The position numbers were made by a program, and so were the translations under genes. The notes below the pieces were generated by a model. The model did not search any database. It was not told the DNA's origin and saw only the letters and a list, made by a program, of their open reading frames with translations. Below are positions 1 through 7,205 of a stretch of 23,059 nucleotides of DNA, piece after piece (position 1 is the first letter of the stretch; every line of letters starts with the position of its first letter). Origin of the DNA: CBFGRU01 sp965651255 (lineage in GTDB: Bacteria > Planctomycetota > Phycisphaerae > Phycisphaerales > SM1A02); the NCBI GenBank assembly GCA_965651255.1, contig CBFGRU010000016.1, positions 1 through 23,059 on the forward strand, written 5' to 3'.

Positions 1-384
1 CACCCCGACTTGAGGAGTTTGGCGTTCAGGAGTCACAATTCCGGCAAGACTCGGCGAAATCCTAACAAACTTCGCGATTCCGCCTGAATCGTTGAGATTT
101 GGGCGCGGCCGTTTGCGATGACCCAATGTTCGCCAAAATCGTGATATTCAGCGCACCGCGCGACACATATTGACGCGAACCGCGGCGCGACTGGCGTGTC
201 CGAAAGAAAGTCCCAATCCGGCGAAGTTGGTGTTCACTCACCGAGCATTCTGAACAGAATCGTGCGCGCCAGAGCATCCGCGCGGTCGCCCCGGCGCGCG
301 CAGCAGTCGGTCGGGACGTGCGCGCGAATCGTGCCATCATTGAATCAGAGATCATCTCACCGCTCGCCATTTGACCTTGACCGT
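1..384. other. Left-edge region without a convincing gene
   Basis: No ORF here has a recognisable product. Two plus-strand frames are open from the window edge, one to a stop at about 63-65 and one to about 85-87, so a C-terminal tail of an upstream gene could be cut off here; neither short tail is recognisable. A minus-strand ORF of 102 codons (62-370) is rich in Arg and Ser with no motif and looks like chance in GC-rich DNA. A 7-base inverted repeat, GCGCGCC at 264-270 and GGCGCGC at 293-299, lies downstream of the radical SAM gene but has no T-run, so calling it a terminator would be guesswork. Confidence 0.4.
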
Positions 385-1599
385 TTAGCCGAAGAGTGGC
401 AACTGTCCGCCAAGGTCAGGCCGGCGGAAGTGTGCGGATGAGAGCGGCCTCACATCCCGGTTCAGGCCACATCGCCTGGTGAAAATGTCAAACGTCTGCG
501 CGATCTGCCGCGCGTGGTGGCCCTGGCCCCGGTGGCGATTGGTTGATGCATGATACAACTTCCCGCCGCGTGCCTGCCGAATCAGCGACTCCACCTTCCG
601 CGCCCGGTCGGGGTGGACGTTCCGTTCCAGCCACTCGAGGAAGATGTCCTTCAACTGGTAGGGCAGTCGCAGGAGCGCCCACGCCGCACGTCGCGCGCCG
701 GCCTTGGCGCATGCTTCCAGCAGGCGCGGCAGTTCCGAATCGGTCAATCCTGGAATGATCGGCGCAATGTTCACCGTCACCGGCACGCCCGCGGCCGTCA
801 GCTCGCGAATGATGCGCAGTCGGCCCACCGGTAATGTGGCGCGCGGTTCAAGCGTCTGCGCGAGGGCGGCATCCAGCGTCACGAGCGTAATCGTCACCCG
901 CCCCGCGTTCATCGCCGCCAGTTGTGTCCAAAGATCCGTATCCCGAAGCACCAGCGCGCTCTTGGTCATTGTCGACACCGGCTGGCCGCACTCGACAAAA
1001 ACCTCCAGACATTGTCGGGCGATTCCGAGTGTGTGTTCGATCGGCTGGTAGATATCCGTGCTGGCCGACATCACGATCGGTTCCGGCTTCCAGCGCGGCG
1101 AAGCGAGTTCCTGCCGCAGCAGGTGCGCTGCATCGGGCTTCGCCATCAACTTCGTCTCAAAATCCAGACCGCAACTGAAGCCCAGGTATTCGTGGTAAGG
1201 CCTTGCGAAACAGTACACGCAGCCGTGCTCGCAGCCGCGATAGGGGTTCACCGTCCAGTCGAACGGCACATCGCTCGTGCGCGAAACGCGATTGATGATG
1301 CGCTTCGTCCGATCGTTGAACACCTGTCGCTCGACCCGCCTCGGCGAACCATCAACTCCGGCGGATCGCGAATCCTCGATCCATTGCCGATCAATCTCTT
1401 CACCGAGAATGTGCAGGCGCACATCCTCAAATCGGTTTCCGGGGTTCAGCCCCGCTCCGCGCCGATGGGCCACGCCGCCGGGCAGGGCATCGCGGTACGA
1501 AAAGTCCTCCCACACCTCATCCGTGCTCGGTTCCGGCTCATTCGGCATACCGTACATCATGCAAACAAATGTGCGGGCGTCAAGCGCGTTGCTGCACAT
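385..1599 (-). CDS. PA0069-family radical SAM protein
   Basis: This 404-residue protein is a radical S-adenosylmethionine enzyme of the PA0069 family, related to spore photoproduct lyase-like proteins; the family's substrate is not established. The cluster-binding motif is C123-x3-C127-x2-C130, in the context RGCEHGCVYCFARP. Near the N-terminus, HRRGAGLNPGNRFE (about residues 45-58) matches the RGxGxxxNPxxRFE stretch typical of this family. A cytosolic [4Fe-4S] enzyme is expected. The length fits the family. The start is preceded by a GAGG at a normal distance. In-frame ATGs at residues 14, 15 and 18 would give a slightly shorter protein and cannot be excluded. It is divergent from the Gly-rich gene, and the gap between them holds a 7-2-7 palindrome. 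Family assignment is secure, the biochemical role is not. Confidence 0.92.
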   Translation of the reverse strand: MCSNALDARTFVCMMYGMPNEPEPSTDEVWEDFSYRDALPGGVAHRRGAGLNPGNRFEDVRLHILGEEIDRQWIEDSRSAGVDGSPRRVERQVFNDRTKRIINRVSRTSDVPFDWTVNPYRGCEHGCVYCFARPYHEYLGFSCGLDFETKLMAKPDAAHLLRQELASPRWKPEPIVMSASTDIYQPIEHTLGIARQCLEVFVECGQPVSTMTKSALVLRDTDLWTQLAAMNAGRVTITLVTLDAALAQTLEPRATLPVGRLRIIRELTAAGVPVTVNIAPIIPGLTDSELPRLLEACAKAGARRAAWALLRLPYQLKDIFLEWLERNVHPDRARKVESLIRQARGGKLYHASTNRHRGQGHHARQIAQTFDIFTRRCGLNRDVRPLSSAHFRRPDLGGQLPLFG

Positions 1600-1687
1600 T
1601 CATCGCCTCGTTTATGGTGCAGGGCGCCCCGGTCGCATTGCCGGCCGGTGGTGTGAATCGCCTGTTCGCGAGCGTGGGAGTTTATTG

Positions 1688-1703
1688 TCGTTTTCTAAAA
1701 CGA
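1688..1703. promoter_or_regulatory. Perfect 7-2-7 palindrome, possible operator
   Basis: TCGTTTT, CT, AAAACGA forms a perfect dyad in the gap between two divergent genes, 38 bases upstream of the -35 element proposed for the Gly-rich gene. Its AT-rich character stands out from the GC-rich surroundings. A regulator binding site for one or both genes is an inference from position and symmetry; the regulator is unknown. Confidence 0.4.
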
Positions 1704-1740
1704 TGATCGCGGCAGCGGCACGGTCTTTCAGCGCGGCCCC

Positions 1741-1769
1741 TTGATCGTGGGAGATGCAGCCAATAGACT
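1741..1769 (+). promoter_or_regulatory. Sigma70-like promoter of the Gly-rich/LTxxQ operon
   Basis: TTGATC (1741-1746) and TAGACT (1764-1769) are separated by exactly 17 bases, with four matches of six to each consensus hexamer. Transcription would begin near 1776, giving a leader of about 50 bases before the ATG at 1825. This placement argues against a start at 1741, which would lie inside the promoter. Confidence 0.55.
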
Positions 1770-1824
1770 GACCCTGAGGGCACAGAGTCTTTTGACGAGC
1801 TCGATTCTGGATGGAGTCAAGAAA

Positions 1825-2874
1825 ATGCAGCGATCAAGTTTGATCAGCGTGGTGTTTGCAACCGTCGTGTGGTCAGGTGCGGCCAGTGTCTGCGCTCAGA
1901 GTTATGGAGATGCGGGGACTCAAGACAGTCCGAATGGTGAGAACGGCTACCCGGGGGGCGACATCGATAACGAATATGCACCCAACGGCGGCCCGGGTGG
2001 GCAGGGGTACTTTGATGGCAACGGCGGTCGAGGCGGTGATGGCGCCGCTGTCATTGGTAACCCGGCCGGCTTTCTGATCGGCGATGGCGGCCGAGGCGGG
2101 GACAGCGGTTCCTATGGAGGCGTCGGCGGCGGTGGCGGGAACGGATCGAATGGCATGTCTCACGTTCAACTCGGCGCCCGCCATGGTGGATGCGGTGGCG
2201 ATGGCGGAGATGGCGAAGCCGGCGGCGGAACGGGAGGCGATGGGGGCGTCGGAGGAAGCGATCCTGGACTGTCGATGATCGACGCCGGCGGCGGGAACGG
2301 CGGGAATGGCGGGGATGGCGGGCATTGCATGAACATCGGGCCGGCGTGGGTCCAGGGAGTGGATAAACCGATCATCGGCAACGGGGGCGGTGGCGGGCTT
2401 GGCCGCAACGGAGGCCTGTCGAGCATCGCGTTCGGCGGAGACGGCGGATGCGGCGGTCATGGAGGAAATGGCGGCATGCACGGCGGCAATGGTGGCGCTG
2501 GCAACGCCGGTGGCAATGGCGGGTCGGCGCCGTGCGATGTATTCGGTGATGGCGGCTTTGGCGGGCATGGCGGAAGCGGCGGGAATGCAGTGAGCGGCAA
2601 CGGCGGATCGGGTCACAACGGTGGTGATGGAGGGTACGGCCTGAACGGAGGCGACGGTGGGTGGGGTGGCCTCGGAGGCAATCAAGACCAACAGACGGAA
2701 GGCCCAGCGGGCGATGGCGGCGATGGCGGTGGCTCGTGCCAGCAGGGTGGTGAGGGTCTCGACGGCGTCGATGGTGATGCAGAACCGGGTTTCGGGCGCG
2801 TTCTCTATGATTGCCCGCCTTGTCAGCGGAACAACCATCATGCGCTCAAGGGGGAATCGTCCAATGACACCTAA
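1825..2874 (+). CDS. Exported Gly-Gly-X repeat protein
   Basis: The 349-residue product starts with a Sec signal peptide: a basic QR pair, a hydrophobic core over about residues 6-20, and probable cleavage after VCA24. Nearly all the rest (about 27-330) is short Gly-rich repeats of the GGNGG, GGDGG and GGHGG kind, with scattered single Cys residues, ending in a non-repetitive tail with a CPPC motif. The composition recalls Gly-rich repeat proteins such as PE_PGRS, but there is no PE domain and I infer no homology. It is probably an extracellular or cell-surface structural protein. The ATG at 1825 is chosen because GGAG (1813-1816) lies 8 bases before it and the signal peptide begins there. 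The next gene overlaps its end by 11 bases, so the two are probably translated together. I do not recognise a family. Confidence 0.85.
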   Translation: MQRSSLISVVFATVVWSGAASVCAQSYGDAGTQDSPNGENGYPGGDIDNEYAPNGGPGGQGYFDGNGGRGGDGAAVIGNPAGFLIGDGGRGGDSGSYGGVGGGGGNGSNGMSHVQLGARHGGCGGDGGDGEAGGGTGGDGGVGGSDPGLSMIDAGGGNGGNGGDGGHCMNIGPAWVQGVDKPIIGNGGGGGLGRNGGLSSIAFGGDGGCGGHGGNGGMHGGNGGAGNAGGNGGSAPCDVFGDGGFGGHGGSGGNAVSGNGGSGHNGGDGGYGLNGGDGGWGGLGGNQDQQTEGPAGDGGDGGGSCQQGGEGLDGVDGDAEPGFGRVLYDCPPCQRNNHHALKGESSNDT

Positions 2875-4261
2875 GAGTCATCGTGCGCTCACCGTTCGGG
2901 AGAGGCAACTTCGATCTCGTCGCCGCGCGTTCGCATGGCTTATTCCGCTGATGCTCCTCCTGACTCTGGCGCATGCGTTTCGCGCTTCGGCGCAGCGAGT
3001 CGAACGAATCGACCGCGCGCAGTTCGAGACGTATCTGTGGTGGCTCGATCTCGCTGAAGATGAGCGACGAGTTGCCGAGATCTATTTCGAAGACTTTACC
3101 AAGCGAAGTGACGCCGACTTCCGTCAGCGCGCTCGGGCGTATCACGCAGGCATTCCGTCGTTTGGTTCTGAAGCATACTGGAACATCTACGAGCAGAAGT
3201 CTGCCGAGCGGCAGGCGTTCATGAAGGACTTCGGCGAACTGGCGGAGGTGCTGTTTACGGACTTTGCAACACTCTTGACTGAAGATCAGATGATGCGAGT
3301 CACGCGCGTGCGCAACGCGCGGACGAGGCACCTGTACCGGCCGGGTACCCGCGAATTGCCCGAGGGGAAAGCCGACCTCGCCTCGCTTCTGGTCGGCATG
3401 ACGCTGACGGATGAGGAGTGGGCGGCCCTTATGCCGGTGCTCGACGAGTACGAGCCGATCTTCATCGCCGCGCTCAAGCGAACGCAGGATGCGCACGTCA
3501 GAGGAGGCAAGGCCTCGGCGCGAATGGTTGCGCTGCTTCAGGAACTCGACCGGGAAAACACCGAGCACGGCCGGGATCCAGACCACTACATCAACTCGCC
3601 GCTCTACCACGAAGCGCAGAAGTTGAGAGATGAGAGGACGCGCATCACCGAACCGGCCTCGATACACCTCGCGCAGGTCAACCGCGAATGGGTCGCTCGT
3701 ATCGAGGCGGCCCTCGCTGAGGAAAACGCGGACATCTTCCGCCGGCGTTTCCTCGAGACGGCCTACAAGCCGATTCATCCAGATCCGGCACACGCCGATG
3801 CGTTGTACGACGCAGCGCTCGCGCTCGACGATCTCACGGATGAGCAGCGCGACATCCTTGAGACGCTGCACGAAGAGTTTCGCCGCGCCCATGAACGGTT
3901 GAGTTTCGACATGCGTGACATCTATGATCGGCAGCAGGAGGCCCGGATCACCGCGTCGCGCGAGAAGCGGGAGTATTTCACGCAGGGGATCTACGAACTC
4001 GCGCAGGCCGGCCTGAAGCGCGAGCAACTGAACGAAGCGCAATTGACGAAGATCAACGCTATCCTCACCCCGGAACAGGCGAAGCAACTGCCGGAGTGGG
4101 ACTTCACGGAGCACCCGCGTAAGCGGCCGTTCGACTGGACCGGCCAGACCAGGCAAGTGACCACCGAAGAAGAACTGATTCGCCGACAACAGCGCCGAGA
4201 GCGGGGCGGCGACTCGCAGGATCAATCAAAGCCAAGCGCATCAGATACGAGAGGCCGGTAA
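2864..4261 (+). CDS. Exported or membrane-anchored helical protein with LTxxQ-like motifs
   Basis: The 465-residue protein has a long basic N-region, one hydrophobic segment (about 22-38, signal peptide or anchor, followed by ASAQ), and then a highly charged, mostly helical body. LTEDQ (138-142), LTDEEW (181-186), LTDEQ (324-328) and LTPEQ (401-405) recur. This resembles the LTxxQ signature of the periplasmic Spy/CpxP-like helical proteins, but the protein is far longer and I do not claim membership. The tail (about 425-465) is basic, polar and probably disordered. The start at 2864 is preceded by a GGGGG run (2850-2854) at SD distance; an ATG at 2840 is the alternative. It overlaps the Gly-rich gene by 11 bases, which suggests a periplasmic partner for that protein, possibly a chaperone or sensor. 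Confidence 0.85.
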   Translation: MTPKSHRALTVRERQLRSRRRAFAWLIPLMLLLTLAHAFRASAQRVERIDRAQFETYLWWLDLAEDERRVAEIYFEDFTKRSDADFRQRARAYHAGIPSFGSEAYWNIYEQKSAERQAFMKDFGELAEVLFTDFATLLTEDQMMRVTRVRNARTRHLYRPGTRELPEGKADLASLLVGMTLTDEEWAALMPVLDEYEPIFIAALKRTQDAHVRGGKASARMVALLQELDRENTEHGRDPDHYINSPLYHEAQKLRDERTRITEPASIHLAQVNREWVARIEAALAEENADIFRRRFLETAYKPIHPDPAHADALYDAALALDDLTDEQRDILETLHEEFRRAHERLSFDMRDIYDRQQEARITASREKREYFTQGIYELAQAGLKREQLNEAQLTKINAILTPEQAKQLPEWDFTEHPRKRPFDWTGQTRQVTTEEELIRRQQRRERGGDSQDQSKPSASDTRGR

Positions 4262-4411
4262 GGGGGAGAAGCGCCCGATCCGTGAATCGATGTCATCGAG
4301 ATGACGGTCTCTATTAGTTGTGTCAAGATTCAAATGGTCTCTCCGCGAACCTCGGTGCCCACGGTGTTTGGGTCTTCCGAAGTTCAGCGCAAAGACCAGG
4401 ACTCAGTCGGG

Positions 4412-4440
4412 CGAGTCGCCGTGTGGGGGGGGGCGGCTCG
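4412..4440. terminator. GC-rich hairpin between convergent genes
   Basis: CGAGTCGCC (4412-4420) pairs with GGCGGCTCG (4432-4440) as a 9-bp stem, with one G-U pair in RNA, closing an 11-base loop. The loop and stem include a run of nine G (4425-4433). It lies in the 196-base gap between the convergent genes ending at 4261 and 4458, where a bidirectional stop is expected. No T-run follows on either strand, so it would be a non-canonical terminator. Upstream, GGTCTT and AAGACC form a weaker inverted repeat around 4371-4397. Confidence 0.35.
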
Positions 4441-4457
4441 GGCGAGATTGGTGTGGC

Positions 4458-4754
4458 TTATCGTCGCTTCTTCACGACGACCGCGCGTTGCCGTGCGGTC
4501 GCGCTGCCGCCGATGAGGCCGAGATCAATCATCACCGCAATCACGATGATGACGATGCCGAGGCCGGAGATGGACCCGCTGCCCATGTGCCACGCCGCCG
4601 CGTATGCCAGCGTCGTCAGCGGCATGAAGAAGAACCCCAGCAGAGGCCAGAGCATCGTCTGATACGCCGCGCCGAGCCAGTCGCTGAAGATGACGACCAG
4701 CACGATCACCAGTCGCGGCATGAAGAGCGAGAGAATGGCCAGCAGGCACCCCAT
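4458..4754 (-). CDS. Small membrane protein, three predicted TM segments
   Basis: This 98-residue protein is almost entirely hydrophobic: predicted membrane segments lie at about residues 2-25, 32-54 and 60-83, followed by a basic cytoplasmic tail ending in VVVKKRR. Aromatic residues flank the second segment (YQTMLWPLLGFFFMP). I do not recognise a named family, although the pattern resembles small conserved hypothetical membrane proteins seen in many bacteria. No enzymatic motif is present. It lies 83 bases downstream of the 665-residue exported protein gene on the same strand and could be co-transcribed with it. Hydrophobic periodicity and a clean basic tail make it a real gene rather than a shadow. 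Confidence 0.72.
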   Translation of the reverse strand: MGCLLAILSLFMPRLVIVLVVIFSDWLGAAYQTMLWPLLGFFFMPLTTLAYAAAWHMGSGSISGLGIVIIVIAVMIDLGLIGGSATARQRAVVVKKRR

Positions 4755-4837
4755 GTCCGACAGTGTCCCCGATCACGGGGCGAAATGCAAGATGCCTTTC
4801 AGCGACTACTGCATGCTCTGGACAACGGCGCAACCGA

Positions 4838-6835
4838 TCAACGTGCTTGATCGATCTTCACCGAGATCGCGTTCAGCAATCTCTCAATTCGTTGCTCCGC
4901 TCCGACCTGATCGACTCGAAGGCCCATGCTTCCGAAGGCCCGTTCAATATCCGCGGTCCTCAGGGTGCCGAGGGCCGCTTGTTGCTTCAACGGTTCATGG
5001 ATGCCATCGCTGATGATTGTGGCAAACTCTGTACCCAGTGATCTGTCGAGCCAAGCGATATGTTCTGTTTGACCGTTTGGAATCCCACTCTCCGCGAGCA
5101 GGCGATATACAAAAACATGCCATCCGTCACATTCGGCGAGTCTCTCTCGCAATGTTGCTCGCCACTCCATCTCTCGCGTCTTTCCATGAATTCCAGCAAG
5201 AAACACCTCGAGTTCGGCCTGACTATTTCTGTGTGACTGTTTCTCATGAAACCAATCCTGCGATGCCTGCACCTCCTCAATGACCTCAAGGATTCCGGCA
5301 CAGTGTTTCGCACTTATATCTGGCGCGTTCATGGTATCGATCGCAATGTCCAAAGACGAGTTGAATAGCTTCGCTGCAACTGCTGAAGAAAGCCAGCTCG
5401 GCTCCAATCCAATATGTCTTGCACATTGGCTCATCATGGCAATGTATCGAAGCAAGCTTGCAAGCTCGGTATTCGTTCGTCCCTGTTTCACTCGATTTGA
5501 CATTCGTTGCAGGCCGGCCTGTATTGCGTCATGAAGTGCTAGAATTTCTCTATTTATTGGATGAACATGCTCGACTTCAACACCATCGTACAGGCGAGTA
5601 AAATCGATCTGATCAATGGACACCGCTTCTTCGAGCAGTTGGTATGTCTTCCAGAACTGGCTCCATACTTCATCATCAAAGCTGTCTTTCAACTGAACTT
5701 CATTGTTTACCGTGCTCCAGTCCAGATGGCGGAGTTCTTCTGGTAACGCTCTCCATGCCGCTCCTGCTCGCAGGTACAGGATGGCGCCATTTAGTAAATC
5801 GTTGCCCGCGATGAGTCCCTCGCTCATTGCAGACAGAAACGACTGATGCTCCTTATACAGATCCGCAAACGCTATTCGTTGTAGACGTACATCGTCCAGG
5901 CGCTGAAATTGAATGAAACAAAGCGGTAGTACGGTACCTCGTATCAACTCCACCACTGAGTTCTTTACTTGCTGTATGTCATCCTCTTCACTGACCATTA
6001 TCATCCACTGTTCGAGGATTGGATCAACATTCGCGAGGGTTGCTAAGGCGTTGCCCCGGGTAATTTCAGTGTGCTCACGCTGTTGCTTCGTCAAATGGCG
6101 CCCAAAAGTCGCCAGTAGACCATCCATCCCACCCTGTTCAAGTACGGCTATTCTCTGGGCAGCACCGATCCTAAAGAAATCGATATGACCGGAAACAATC
6201 CCCACCGGGTCGGCGGAATCCAATTGCTGACTCGATTTCAGAATAAAAGATGCGCTTGAGGGTAGTATCACACCTGCCTCAAACATCTGGTGTACCATGC
6301 GTAGCCAAAAGCGAAGCATCCCTTGAACAGCAATCGTCTCAGAGATCCTTCCGGCACTTGAAAGTTGAGCGAGGAGTTTGTACCCGGAGTCGATTGACAT
6401 CAGCGCGCCAGGCAGATCTCCGTTTTCTGCTGCCCAGCGCGCATGTGCTCCCAGGACGAAAAGAAGACGCCGAGTATGCATATTGGGATCAAAGTGCCGA
6501 TCGGAATATTCAGTCGTACCAAAGAGGCCTCGAGTGGCCATGGAATCTAATTCGTCTTTTCCGGTGCCGCGAATAATCGCCGATCGGGCACTGAATGATT
6601 TGTTCAACGATGTTACGAGCAGTGGATCCTCTTGCACTGCCCAGGACATGGCATACGTCTCCACGTGCCTCCATTCACTGTCAGTGAGTCGGTCAAGAAT
6701 CGCGTTGGCACGAAGATACTCTGCGATTGCAGTATCTTTGGGTTGCTGGGCCAGTGCTGATCCAACAATGGCCAGGAAGTAAACTGTGGCAAACACCAGT
6801 GCCGTGATAGAGCAAGCGGGTCGCGAACTGCACAT
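4838..6835 (-). CDS. Exported protein of unknown function, 665 residues
   Basis: A signal peptide is clear: MCSSRPACS, a hydrophobic core at about residues 10-26, and likely cleavage after SALA29. The mature part is about 636 residues, mainly helical by composition, without membrane segments, cysteine clusters or catalytic motifs that I recognise. It is probably periplasmic or secreted. The start is well supported: GGAGG (minus strand, 6841-6845) sits 5 bases before the ATG. A possible promoter, TTGGCC and TAGATC about 18 bases apart, lies just upstream. The gene is visibly richer in A and T and less biased in third codon position than its neighbours, which may mean recent transfer, weak expression or relaxed selection. 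It could also be a lineage-specific envelope protein. I give no function. Confidence 0.85.
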   Translation of the reverse strand: MCSSRPACSITALVFATVYFLAIVGSALAQQPKDTAIAEYLRANAILDRLTDSEWRHVETYAMSWAVQEDPLLVTSLNKSFSARSAIIRGTGKDELDSMATRGLFGTTEYSDRHFDPNMHTRRLLFVLGAHARWAAENGDLPGALMSIDSGYKLLAQLSSAGRISETIAVQGMLRFWLRMVHQMFEAGVILPSSASFILKSSQQLDSADPVGIVSGHIDFFRIGAAQRIAVLEQGGMDGLLATFGRHLTKQQREHTEITRGNALATLANVDPILEQWMIMVSEEDDIQQVKNSVVELIRGTVLPLCFIQFQRLDDVRLQRIAFADLYKEHQSFLSAMSEGLIAGNDLLNGAILYLRAGAAWRALPEELRHLDWSTVNNEVQLKDSFDDEVWSQFWKTYQLLEEAVSIDQIDFTRLYDGVEVEHVHPINREILALHDAIQAGLQRMSNRVKQGRTNTELASLLRYIAMMSQCARHIGLEPSWLSSAVAAKLFNSSLDIAIDTMNAPDISAKHCAGILEVIEEVQASQDWFHEKQSHRNSQAELEVFLAGIHGKTREMEWRATLRERLAECDGWHVFVYRLLAESGIPNGQTEHIAWLDRSLGTEFATIISDGIHEPLKQQAALGTLRTADIERAFGSMGLRVDQVGAEQRIERLLNAISVKIDQAR

Positions 6836-7137
6836 GATCGCCTCCGTGATCAGTGATCTATTCGGCTATCCATAGGTGGGCCAATAGCTTCGTAGCGAAC
6901 CGGAGTGAGCCATCAATGGGCAGAGGAATCCTGCATAAGTCAAAGCAGAACATCGTGATGTGAACTGCCATCGGCATGTCCATCTACGACCCTCTGCGAG
7001 GGGATCATCTGTACAGAGACGCCTACAAACTACCGCTCCTCCGCGCGGTGTCAAGCCCAGACCTCTGGGAAGATTCAATTGCTGCCTTTGGAGTGAGGCG
7101 GGCGTGAGGCGTCACGGCTGATTCACCCGAATGAACC
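6836..7137. other. Divergent intergenic region upstream of guaA
   Basis: This gap separates the start of the 665-residue exported protein from the guaA promoter. It contains the SD of the minus-strand gene, a possible minus-strand promoter at about 6855-6884, and a short hairpin, CCCTC-TGC-GAGGG, near 6991-7003. No ORF in it looks coding, and I see no purine riboswitch core. Confidence 0.4.
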
Positions 7138-7166
7138 TTTCCGGCCTCGGTCGAACGGGCTACAGT
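7138..7166 (+). promoter_or_regulatory. Candidate promoter of guaA
   Basis: TACAGT (7161-7166) is a reasonable -10 element, with a weak -35 TTTCCG (7138-7143) 17 bases upstream. Transcription would start near 7173, after the possible ATG at 7131, which supports translation from 7206. Confidence 0.35.
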
Positions 7167-7205
7167 CGGGATTCCCTCGCACCCCCAGCCAGGGCGCATC
7201 CAGAC

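Noticed and set aside
2358..2366. AGTGGATAA, one mismatch from a DnaA box
   Set aside because: It lies inside the Gly-rich coding region, far from dnaA and alone.
1873..2841. A 322-codon antisense ORF over the Gly-rich gene
   Set aside because: It is the mirror of GGN/GGC-rich codons on the plus strand, with Ala/Thr/Ile-rich composition, no motif and no SD; a shadow of low-complexity coding sequence.
2846..4225. A 459-codon antisense ORF over the LTxxQ gene
   Set aside because: Long open reading is expected opposite GC-rich coding DNA. The plus-strand frame has a signal sequence, repeated motifs and an operon overlap.
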